Shown here in pieces: positions 1 through 6,291 of a stretch of 12,137 nucleotides of DNA (position 1 is the stretch's first letter; every line of letters starts with the position of its first letter). The translations under genes and the position numbers were made by a program. This stretch comes from Algorimicrobium sp002414705. Its GTDB lineage: Bacteria; Bacteroidota; Bacteroidia; Flavobacteriales; Flavobacteriaceae. The DNA lies in assembly GCA_963972425.1 (NCBI GenBank), contig CAXAUF010000067.1, forward strand, positions 1 through 12,137, read 5' to 3'. The notes below the pieces were generated by a model. It ran no database searches. It was not told the origin of the DNA and was given only the letters and a program-made list of their open reading frames with translations.

Positions 1-15
1 TTTATGTAACCCTAA

Positions 16-336
16 ATCTCGCAACTTTATGTCCAGTCTAATGTAGTAATTCCAGATATCCTAGAATGGCATACTGGCTCAACTAATAACACAAACCGAC
101 TAGTATATTTTGTAAGTGAAAAAGGATCTCTAGTTAATATTGACTACTATAAAAAAAATGAAAAAAGCACAAAGTTCGACATTGAAAATATAGACTTATT
201 ACAAGAAATACGTTTCGAAAATGACCTAGAGAACAGTTTATATTCTTTAATAGAATTGGAAAAAAGGTACACTAAAGCAAGTGTTTTATTAAATAAAATT
301 ATAGAGCTTTCGAATTGTAACGATATTACAAAATAA
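16..336 (+). pseudogene. C-terminal remnant of an unknown protein, no start codon
   Basis: Reading frame 1 is open from base 16 to the TAA at 334-336 (106 codons) and looks coding: it has mixed polar and leucine-rich stretches such as ENIDLLQEIRFENDLENSLY and ends NCNDITK. There is no ATG anywhere in this frame, and TAA stops lie in frame at 7-9 and 13-15. The protein-like text seems to begin around SNVVIPDILEWHTG (bases 52-93). I read it as the 3' end of a gene whose 5' part was lost by an insertion or rearrangement whose boundary lies within the first ~50 bases. I do not recognise the family. The alternative is a gene whose start lies to the left with a frameshift in the first bases. No clear promoter or ribosome binding site precedes it. 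Confidence 0.45.
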
Positions 337-472
337 AATAACGCAATACAACAAAGTACTGTGGTAAAAAACAAGTAAAATTGAATTAATTTTTACCAAA
401 TTACTTCTGTAAGAATCCTCATATATTAGTCCTGATTTAGTAATTGCAAAAGCCAGAAATTCATGAACACGA

Positions 473-515
473 AAAGCGCTTTAATATTCAGAAAAACCTG
501 ATATTAAAGCGCTTT
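473..515. terminator. 15-bp perfect hairpin downstream of the lipoprotein gene
   Basis: AAAGCGCTTTAATAT at 473-487 pairs perfectly with ATATTAAAGCGCTTT at 501-515, around a 13-nt loop. It lies 43 bp past the stop of the minus-strand lipoprotein and after the left-edge remnant, so it could end transcription from either side. Neither flank has a long T run (only TTTTCG on the minus side), so it is a weaker terminator candidate than the other hairpins in the window. The rest of 337-557 shows nothing else I can support. Confidence 0.5.
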
Positions 516-557
516 AAATTAAAATTAATATATAAACAACGAAACTAACTTGGTGGT

Positions 558-1409
558 TTAGTTTTTCTCGAATGTTAAGTAATCGGTTCCGCCATTTCCA
601 CCACTAACATCTATTAATTCAATTTTGGTGGCTGTTTGCGATATAAAGTCCCAATCATCATTTAAATCTTGAAAATTATTGGTGAGATTAAAATTGATGT
701 TAAAGTCTAAATCATCTTGGCTATCACTACTACTATTACTATCTGTTATACTCCAGCTGCCATTGTAATCCGTTGTGCCATTGTTGGCATTTAAAACGCC
801 AGAACTATTAAAGGTGAAATTATAACCTGTAAAATTGGATGTTTCATCAGTTCCTGAATCTATAAAATTAGTTATACGCCAGGTTCCTGTTGCCACATTA
901 TCTTGTATGGTGGTTTGGGTTGATGATGTGCAATTGCTGTTTGGCGAGCCGACTTCAAACGTTAAATAATCGGTTCCGCCATTGCCTCCACTGATGTCTA
1001 TCAGTGCTATGGAATTTGAGCTATAACTTATAATATCCCAATCATCATTTAAATCTTCAAACTCATTGGTGAGATTGAAGTTGATGTTAAAGTCTAGGTC
1101 GTCTTGGCTATCATCATTACTATTACTATCTGAAATACTCCAGGTTCCTGTGTAGGTATTGTTGCTACTAGTTGCGGTTAGCGTTCCGTTAGCTCCAAAA
1201 TCAAAGGCATAACAGGAAAAATGACCTGTTTCATCATTTCCAGAATCAACAAAGCGTGTTATAATCCACGTATTAGCTGTTACATTCGCTTGAATTTGTG
1301 CTTGGGTGTTTTGGTTATTATTGCTGTCATCATCTGATGAGCAGGAAAAAGCAATGATGCTCAATCCGAAAAGGAGTAGCAGTTGCTGTTTAAATTTGAT
1401 TGTTTTCAT
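558..1409 (-). CDS. Surface lipoprotein with two tandem copies of a ~111-residue domain
   Basis: This 283-residue protein has a lipoprotein signal: basic N-terminus (KTIKFK), hydrophobic core at 10-20, and a lipobox ending at Cys23 (IIAFSC). The cysteine is followed by SSDDDSNNN, which resembles the Bacteroidota lipoprotein export signal that sends proteins to the cell surface. The mature part holds two domain copies, residues about 42-152 and 171-281, offset by exactly 129 residues with no gaps. Shared segments include SGxDET, GxWSIxDSNS, DSQDDLDFNINFNLTN, DLNDDWD and GGNGGTDYLTFE. The alternating pattern suggests beta-strands, perhaps a lipocalin-like or small beta-barrel fold; that is inference. 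The acidic loops could bind cations, also inference. No enzymatic motif is visible and I assign no function. It stands alone, with a hairpin 43 bp downstream and a repeat-bearing upstream region. Confidence 0.85.
   Translation of the reverse strand: MKTIKFKQQLLLLFGLSIIAFSCSSDDDSNNNQNTQAQIQANVTANTWIITRFVDSGNDETGHFSCYAFDFGANGTLTATSSNNTYTGTWSISDSNSNDDSQDDLDFNINFNLTNEFEDLNDDWDIISYSSNSIALIDISGGNGGTDYLTFEVGSPNSNCTSSTQTTIQDNVATGTWRITNFIDSGTDETSNFTGYNFTFNSSGVLNANNGTTDYNGSWSITDSNSSSDSQDDLDFNINFNLTNNFQDLNDDWDFISQTATKIELIDVSGGNGGTDYLTFEKN
574..1347 (-). repeat. 387-bp in-frame tandem duplication inside the lipoprotein gene
   Basis: The DNA repeats with a 387-bp period: GTTAAGTAATCGGTTCCGCC at 574 matches GTTAAATAATCGGTTCCGCC at 961. 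The segment coding DSQDDLDFNINFNLTN is nearly identical at DNA level in both copies (about 690-725 and 1077-1112), while the segments around it have diverged. The outer limits given are approximate. Confidence 0.8.
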
Positions 1410-1469
1410 GATAATTGCTGTTTTAATATTATAGTAATATAACGAAATAGTACGAATTTCATTGCTTGC

Positions 1470-1565
1470 ACCTGTAATTTTTTTAAGGTATTCTATGTCA
1501 TATATAGTTTTTTGAATAAAAAACGTATAATTTCTTCAAGGACCTGAACATTTTTAAGGTATTCT
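1470..1565. repeat. Pair of ~25-bp direct repeats upstream of the lipoprotein gene
   Basis: ACCTGTAATTTTTTTAAGGT followed by ATTCT (1470-1494) recurs as ACCTGAACATTTTTAAGGT followed by ATTCT (1542-1565). The last 15 bases are identical (1480-1494 and 1551-1565). The spacing of 71-72 bp is close to seven helical turns. Within each copy ACCT and AGGT are inverted, so each unit is a small imperfect dyad. Position, 61-156 bp before the lipoprotein start, fits a pair of regulator sites, but this is inference. Confidence 0.45.
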
Positions 1566-1644
1566 CAAATGCTTTTCTTGTTGGTGCCTTTTTTGAAAAC
1601 CACTAAACATCTGTTAAACAAAATCCATAGTTTTTAAAATTATG

Positions 1645-1652
1645 TAACTTTG
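1645..1652 (+). promoter_or_regulatory. Bacteroidota-type -7 element (TAACTTTG)
   Basis: TAACTTTG matches the TAnnTTTG -7 consensus of the primary sigma factor of Bacteroidota. No clear TTG -33 element lies at the expected distance. If used, transcription would start near 1658 and give a leader of about 170 nt before the DUF4870 gene. Confidence 0.4.
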
Positions 1653-1655
1653 TAT

Positions 1656-1763
1656 TCCGTATGAAACACCTAAATTTAAAGCGGTCATACGGATTCTAAC
1701 ACCAAAGCTGGCGTTACTTATACGGGTTTGTTAAACCATACTTTTTTTAAAAGTATTAGCTTT
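1656..1763 (+). promoter_or_regulatory. Possible structured RNA leader of the DUF4870 gene
   Basis: Four helices can be drawn. TCCGTATGA (1656-1664) pairs with TCATACGGA (1685-1693). AAAGCT (1704-1709) pairs with AGCTTT (1758-1763) and encloses two hairpins: GGTTT/AAACC (1725-1729 with 1733-1737) and ATACTTTT/AAAAGTAT (1738-1745 with 1749-1756). Together the last three make a three-way junction. CCGTAT (1657-1662) could instead pair with ATACGG (1720-1725), so two folds may compete. It matches no riboswitch class I know. Some AT-rich pairing is expected by chance. Confidence 0.3.
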
Positions 1764-1828
1764 ACTCTGTAACAATTTTCAATTTTATACGTCTTATAAA
1801 TACATCAATCATTTAAACCATCATCATC

Positions 1829-2167
1829 ATGAGAGACGATAACCAACTATTAGTTTTAACGCATTTAAGTCAGTTACTAACCTACATAACCGGTTTTGGC
1901 GGACTTATTGTGCCGCTTATTATTTGGGTAACACAGAAAGATAAAGTTTTTAAAATGGACGAACAAGGCAAGCAGATTGTCAACTTTCAAATCAGCATTT
2001 TTATATATGCTATTTTGTGTATTCCTGCTATTATTTTACTAGGTCTTGGAATTATAGGATTAATTATTATTGGCATTATAGCCTTTGTTTTCCCAATCAT
2101 TAATGCTATAAAAGCGAGCAATGGCGAAGCTATTAGTTATCCGTTATCTATTAAATTTGTTAAGTAG
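1829..2167 (+). CDS. DUF4870 family small inner-membrane protein
   Basis: This 112-residue protein opens with a short polar stretch (MRDDNQ) and has the pattern of DUF4870 (Tic20-like) proteins: LTHLSQLL, a first hydrophobic segment at about 12-34 ending PLIIWV, a cytoplasmic-type loop QKDKVFKMDEQGKQIVNFQ, then a long hydrophobic stretch at about 53-93 that can form two membrane helices. The DEQGK-x-VNFQIS motif is the most recognisable family mark. The family's molecular function is not established. The ATG follows a CATCATCATC tract with no Shine-Dalgarno sequence, as is common in Flavobacteriia. It is a single-gene unit, ended by the strong hairpin at 2199-2230, and has an unusually long candidate leader. 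Confidence 0.85.
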   Translation: MRDDNQLLVLTHLSQLLTYITGFGGLIVPLIIWVTQKDKVFKMDEQGKQIVNFQISIFIYAILCIPAIILLGLGIIGLIIIGIIAFVFPIINAIKASNGEAISYPLSIKFVK

Positions 2168-2198
2168 ATTTATAGAGCGATAAGTATACTAAATGTAT

Positions 2199-2230
2199 AA
2201 AAAATGCTCACTAATTGGTGAGCATTTTTT
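2199..2230. terminator. Bidirectional terminator between DUF4870 gene and dnaN
   Basis: AAAAAATGCTCAC (2199-2211) pairs perfectly over 13 bp with GTGAGCATTTTTT (2218-2230) around the loop TAATTG. The A and T tracts on the two sides give a T run on either strand, so it can serve both converging genes. Confidence 0.9.
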
Positions 2231-2264
2231 ATATTGTAGATTCCAATCTTCGAAGGAATTTGTG

Positions 2265-3383
2265 TTAGCTATTTAACATAACTGGCATGACCAACATGGT
2301 TACGTTTTCGCCTTCATCTAAACCATCCACTGGTGTTAGAATTCCGGCACGATTTGGTAAACTCATTTCTAACTGCACATCGTCGCTGGTTAGGTTGTTT
2401 AGCATTTCCGTTAAGAAACGTGAGTTGAAACCTATTTGCATATCGTCACCTTGGTAATCACAGGTTAAACGCTCTTCGGCTTTGTTTGAGTAATCAATAT
2501 CTTCTGCTGAAATATTTAATTCTGCACCAGCAATTTTTAAACGTATTTGGTGTGTTGTTTTATTTGAGAAAATACTCACACGACGCACCGAGTTTAAAAA
2601 CTGATTGCGGTTTATAACAAGTTTATTTGGATTTTCTTTTGGGATAACAGCTTCGTAGTTTGGATATTTACCATCAATTAAGCGGCAAATTAATATGACG
2701 TTTTCAAAGGTGAATTTGGCGTTAGAATCGTTGTACTCAATTGTTACATCATCATCACTAGCCGCTAAAATACCTTTCAATAAATTCAACGGTTTTTTAG
2801 GCATAATAAATTCTGTTACTTCAGAAGCGCTGACATCTGCACGCGAATATTTCACCAATTTATGAGCATCTGTAGCTACAAAAGTTAAACCTTCTGTAGA
2901 AAACTGAAAAAATACACCACTCATTACAGGGCGTAAATCGTCATTTCCAGCCGCAAAAATAGTTTTGTTAATAGCTGTTGCTAAAATATCACCATTTAAT
3001 GTGGTTGATGATGCATCATCTAACGTGACTGGTTTAGGAAATTCGGCACCATCCGCATACGCCAAGGCATATTTACCGTGGTTTGAGCTAATTTCAATGG
3101 TATTGTTTTCTTCAACCACAAAGGTTAAAGGCTGTTCTGGAAACGTTTTTAACGTATCTAATAATAATCTTGCAGGAACGGCAACACTACCACTATTATC
3201 GCTTTCTACTTCTAATTTAGAAGACATGGTTGTTTCTAAATCACTAGCAGATATAATAAGTTCTGTTTGGTTTAATTCGAATAAGAAATTATCTAGAATA
3301 GGTAAGGTGTTTGAGCTGTTTATAACACCTCCAAGAACTTGTAATTGTTTCAGTAAATAGGTACTTGATACTATAAATTTCAT
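2265..3383 (-). CDS. dnaN: DNA polymerase III subunit beta (sliding clamp)
   Basis: DnaN forms the ring-shaped dimer that holds the replicative polymerase and other repair factors on DNA. The 372-residue length matches the family. Three similar domains fit at about 1-125, 126-245 and 246-372. Recognisable marks are MKFIVSSTYLLKQLQ at the N-terminus, LRPVMSGVFF (150-159), ATDAHKL (170-176), the IDGKYPNYEAVIP segment (236-248) and the C-terminal VMPVMLNS, equivalent to the VMPM-R-L end of the E. coli clamp that lines the peptide-binding pocket. The gene is not next to dnaA here; it follows the gldFG fusion on the same strand after a 130-bp gap with its own -7 candidate, so it is probably transcribed on its own as well as by read-through. 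It ends against a bidirectional terminator. Confidence 0.98.
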   Translation of the reverse strand: MKFIVSSTYLLKQLQVLGGVINSSNTLPILDNFLFELNQTELIISASDLETTMSSKLEVESDNSGSVAVPARLLLDTLKTFPEQPLTFVVEENNTIEISSNHGKYALAYADGAEFPKPVTLDDASSTTLNGDILATAINKTIFAAGNDDLRPVMSGVFFQFSTEGLTFVATDAHKLVKYSRADVSASEVTEFIMPKKPLNLLKGILAASDDDVTIEYNDSNAKFTFENVILICRLIDGKYPNYEAVIPKENPNKLVINRNQFLNSVRRVSIFSNKTTHQIRLKIAGAELNISAEDIDYSNKAEERLTCDYQGDDMQIGFNSRFLTEMLNNLTSDDVQLEMSLPNRAGILTPVDGLDEGENVTMLVMPVMLNS

Positions 3384-3423
3384 CTATGTAAAATACGTTT
3401 ATGAGTTCAATAAGTTAATCATA

Positions 3424-3431
3424 CAAATATA
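3424..3431 (-). promoter_or_regulatory. Candidate dnaN -7 element (TATATTTG on the minus strand)
   Basis: The minus strand reads TATATTTG, a full match to TAnnTTTG. A TTTG at 3456-3459 (minus strand) is a possible -33 element, with a 24-bp spacer that is slightly long. The predicted leader to the dnaN ATG is about 35 nt. Confidence 0.5.
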
Positions 3432-3513
3432 TCCTAAACCGCTTAATATAGGAAACAAACTTATTAACATTAATTCATGCGAAAGCAGGATTTTTTTTTA
3501 GTTTGTTATTGCA

Positions 3514-5898
3514 TTATCTGGCGTATTTACGCTTTCTAAAAAAGTTGAATAACAAGCCGAAAACCGCTAAAAACACTAACGGTAAGACGATATTGATAAC
3601 TTGCCATTTGGTTTTTTGCTCTGCTACTTGTTGATAGTCTAAAAATGCCAAAGAAATATCTTTAGATCGAATGTTTATAAGTCCACTATCATCTAGTAGG
3701 TAATTTACGGCATTCAGTAAAAAATCCTTGTTGCCATAATCTTGTCCTGTCCAACGATCAAAGCCTAACTCCAACGGCCCATTTTTACCAACGTCGTTTT
3801 TAATAACATCACCATCTGCAATGACAATCATTTTTGTTGGGACACTTACGTTTTTAACATTGGAAACCTTAAAAGGTTTTACCCGATTATTATAAACCGA
3901 TGTGAAATTTCCTTCTAATAAAACGGCTAAATTTTGATACCCATTCACATAATTATTTGGGTTGGGTTCTTCCGTAGTCATGTCTAAACTGACTTCACGA
4001 GGTGTTCCATCAATTTTTGTGAGTATTGAACTTTGTAATAAAATGGTTTTTTGAACGTCGTTTTTTAAAGTGTCTATTTGATTGGCAAAATCGAATTTTA
4101 TTAAATTCAAATTATTCACAATTGGATGCTTGGACGTCGCGTTTACCAAAGGCGAATAAAACCAAGGTAATTGCTGAAATTGGGATTGGCTACCATCTCC
4201 AGTTGCTAATGTTATGGGAGCCGAGTAGAGGTCGTTTATTAAAACGGGATTGATTCGGACACCATATTTGAAAAAGAAATCGGTTAAATTTAAGTCGCGA
4301 GCAACCGCAATATTTTTTCCTGCAGCATTAAATAAACTATCCTGTTCTATAGCAACTCTATCAACTAACCACAAGCTTTTTCCACCAGACATAGTAAATT
4401 GATCCAATACCAATTTTTCAGTCTCTGTAAAGGCTTCTGTTGGTTTTGCTGATATAATTAAATCGTAGGATTTTAAATCGTCCAATGTTTTTTGCGGATT
4501 GTTTTGAACGCTATCCAAGGTAAATGCAGCAATGTAATAATAGTCTTTTATGGTTTTTGCAAAGTCGAAAATCTGAACATCTTGTAACTGATTGTTTCCT
4601 TTTAGAATAGCTATTTTACGTCGCTTTGGGTTTACCAATTTACTCAATCCATCTGCAAAGGCATATTCTAAATGCTGAATGGAATTGCTGGCAAGTTCTT
4701 GACTCGTAGCTCCAATTTTATTTTTAATTAAAGGAATTTTAACCGTTACGTCATTATAACTAGCCAAAGCCCAAGGAAAAATAACTTCCTGACTGGATTT
4801 TCCGGCTTCCTGAACCGTTACTTGCATGGGTTTTAAGCTACGTTCGTTTAATTGTTGAATGATTTGCTCACGAGACGCTTCATCTTCTAACGGATTCATA
4901 AAATTGAAATGAATTTGACCGTTTTCCGATTTAAATTCGTCCAACAATTGACGTGTTTCTGTTTGTAAACGTCTGAATTCTGAAGGTAGATTGGTGCCAT
5001 CTAAAAACACATCAATTAGAATAGGCGATTTAACCGATTCGATTATGGAACTGGACGCTGGACTTAAGGTGTAGCGTTTGTCTTTTGTTACATCAAAACG
5101 TTGATAAAAACCATGGGTGAAAATGTTTAATAGAAATAACCCCAAAGGCAGTAATATGAGCGTTATCAATTCTTTTTTACGAATGGGTTTCGTATTTATG
5201 TGTTGAACCGTAAAAACTAGAAAAAGTAAAATGACACTTATAAAATACATTAAGTCGCGCGTATCAATAACACCACGACTGATGCTTTTGTAATGCGCAT
5301 TCATTCCGAGTTGGTCTATAAAATTGCTTGAAACGAAATCAGCAATACCTTCAAAACCTACGTAAAAGAAGAAACATAAAAATACAGCCGTAATAAAAGC
5401 GACTATTTGGTTGTCTGTTAAACTAGACGCAAAAACACCAATAGCTGTGTAAGCAGCCGCTAAAAATAATAGCCCTAAATAGGAGCCAAGCGTGCTGCCA
5501 AAATCGATATTTCCAACAGGATTTCCTAATTGGTAAACCGTGTACACATAGAGTAGCGTTGGGAGTAAAGCTAAAATAATGAGAATACATGCACCCAAAT
5601 ATTTCCCTAAAACAATGTTGAATAAGCTGATGGGTTTGGTGACTAATAACTCTAATGTGCCTTGTTTTTTCTCATCAGAAAAACTTCGCATGGTAACAGC
5701 AGGAATCAGAAATAACAAAATCCATGGTGCTAATAGAAAAAAGCTAGACATATCAGCAAAGCCGTTATCTAGAATATTAAATTCGCCAATAAAAAGCCAC
5801 AAAAATAAGCCGTTTAAAATAAGGAATATGGCAATCACTAAATAGCCAATTGACGAGGCGAAGAAGGCGTTTATTTCTTTTTTAAGGATTGCAAGCAT
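3514..5898 (-). CDS. gldFG: GldF-GldG fusion: gliding-motility ABC transporter permease plus auxiliary subunit
   Basis: In Flavobacterium johnsoniae GldA (ATPase), GldF (permease) and GldG form an ABC transporter linked to gliding motility, with GldF and GldG separate proteins. Here one 794-residue frame carries both. Residues 1-232 are GldF-like: about six membrane helices (15-36, 53-70, 100-120, 137-160, 165-182, 217-232) and the ABC-2 permease motif RSFSDEKKQGTLELLVTKPI (71-90). Residues 244-794 are GldG-like: an N-terminal membrane anchor (244-260), the GldG mark YQRFDVTKDKRYTLSP (265-280), a large extracytoplasmic region, and a C-terminal anchor (767-786) followed by FRKRKYAR. The linker (about 233-243) has neither a stop nor an ATG; codon 244 is TTG, a possible internal start. 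The gldA gene is not in the window. Upstream is a 93-bp gap to the ABM gene; the start region carries a 7-bp tandem repeat. Confidence 0.92.
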   Translation of the reverse strand: MLAILKKEINAFFASSIGYLVIAIFLILNGLFLWLFIGEFNILDNGFADMSSFFLLAPWILLFLIPAVTMRSFSDEKKQGTLELLVTKPISLFNIVLGKYLGACILIILALLPTLLYVYTVYQLGNPVGNIDFGSTLGSYLGLLFLAAAYTAIGVFASSLTDNQIVAFITAVFLCFFFYVGFEGIADFVSSNFIDQLGMNAHYKSISRGVIDTRDLMYFISVILLFLVFTVQHINTKPIRKKELITLILLPLGLFLLNIFTHGFYQRFDVTKDKRYTLSPASSSIIESVKSPILIDVFLDGTNLPSEFRRLQTETRQLLDEFKSENGQIHFNFMNPLEDEASREQIIQQLNERSLKPMQVTVQEAGKSSQEVIFPWALASYNDVTVKIPLIKNKIGATSQELASNSIQHLEYAFADGLSKLVNPKRRKIAILKGNNQLQDVQIFDFAKTIKDYYYIAAFTLDSVQNNPQKTLDDLKSYDLIISAKPTEAFTETEKLVLDQFTMSGGKSLWLVDRVAIEQDSLFNAAGKNIAVARDLNLTDFFFKYGVRINPVLINDLYSAPITLATGDGSQSQFQQLPWFYSPLVNATSKHPIVNNLNLIKFDFANQIDTLKNDVQKTILLQSSILTKIDGTPREVSLDMTTEEPNPNNYVNGYQNLAVLLEGNFTSVYNNRVKPFKVSNVKNVSVPTKMIVIADGDVIKNDVGKNGPLELGFDRWTGQDYGNKDFLLNAVNYLLDDSGLINIRSKDISLAFLDYQQVAEQKTKWQVINIVLPLVFLAVFGLLFNFFRKRKYAR

Positions 5899-5904
5899 AT
5901 TATT

Positions 5905-5922
5905 TTAGGTATTAGGTATTAG
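5905..5922. repeat. 7-bp tandem repeat just before the gldFG start
   Basis: TTAGGTA occurs twice in tandem plus a partial third copy (TTAG) on the plus strand. On the coding strand this reads CTAATACCTAATACCTAA, 7-24 nt before the gldFG ATG, so it occupies the ribosome-binding region. Confidence 0.6.
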
Positions 5923-5991
5923 TTGTGAGATTTAGGAAAAAACGTATTATCTATAGAATCCATTCTTTAAAAAATTAAATTTCATTACTCA

Positions 5992-6288
5992 CTATTCAAG
6001 CGTTTCCAATTTATCCACACTCCAAGCTTCCGGTTTCATATTAAACATGGGTTTTGTTACGGCCCAAATACTATTAAATAAATTGGATTGTCTGTAATTT
6101 TCTAAATCGGTTTCACTCTGCCAATAACTATACGTAAAAAACACATTTGTATTGTTTTTATCCCTATATAATTCTAAAAACTGGCAACCTTCAAAATTGC
6201 GAATAGCCTGTTTGTTTTTGTGAAAGTTTTCAAGAAACGTGTCAATATGTTTTGGTTCAAAACCCAATTTTACAATGCGTACGAACAT
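5992..6288 (-). CDS. ABM-fold (antibiotic biosynthesis monooxygenase-like) small protein
   Basis: This 98-residue protein has the length and pattern of the dimeric alpha/beta-barrel ABM superfamily: a first strand MFVRIVKLGF, a helix with HIDTFLENFHKN, the turn FEGCQFLELYRD (32-43), the strand VFFTYSYW (49-56) and SETDLENYRQS (58-68), a helix start that in this family follows the W-x-S/D motif. Members include heme-degrading, quinol-oxidising and uncharacterised proteins, and the fold alone does not give the substrate. I see no specific heme-ligand signature. It begins 3 bp after the stop of the SAM hydrolase-like gene on the same strand, so the two are very likely cotranscribed and translationally linked. 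The minus-strand ATG at 6286-6288 is the only plausible start. Confidence 0.75.
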   Translation of the reverse strand: MFVRIVKLGFEPKHIDTFLENFHKNKQAIRNFEGCQFLELYRDKNNTNVFFTYSYWQSETDLENYRQSNLFNSIWAVTKPMFNMKPEAWSVDKLETLE

Positions 6289-6291
6289 AAA

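Larger units (their letters stand above)
1410..1828. other. Gene-free 419-bp divergent intergenic region
   Basis: The region separates the minus-strand lipoprotein from the plus-strand DUF4870 gene. It contains a 25-bp imperfect direct repeat (1470-1494 and 1542-1565), one good -7 element on the plus strand (1645-1652) and a hairpin-rich leader (1656-1763), each listed separately. I saw no convincing -7 element for the lipoprotein on the minus strand; the nearest candidate (TACTATTTCG, about 1446-1455 read on the minus strand) departs from the consensus. Confidence 0.6.

Noticed and set aside
147..374. Minus-strand 75-codon reading frame starting MFFTTVLCC
   Set aside because: It lies antisense to the more protein-like + strand remnant ending at 336, is low-complexity (F/S/L-rich), and its apparent membrane character comes from reading A-rich coding DNA backwards.
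473..515. Hairpin considered as an end of a mobile element
   Set aside because: It is a single self-complementary unit with no partner repeat and no transposase nearby; position after the lipoprotein stop fits a terminator better.
1661..1699. Possible 12-residue leader peptide (MKHLNLKRSYGF) just after the -7 element
   Set aside because: There is no sign of a ribosome binding site, no run of a regulatory amino acid, and it overlaps the first stem of the leader. Such short frames are expected by chance.
2965..3360. 131-codon plus-strand frame opposite dnaN
   Set aside because: It is wholly antisense to dnaN, whose protein is unmistakable; no promoter or homology supports it.
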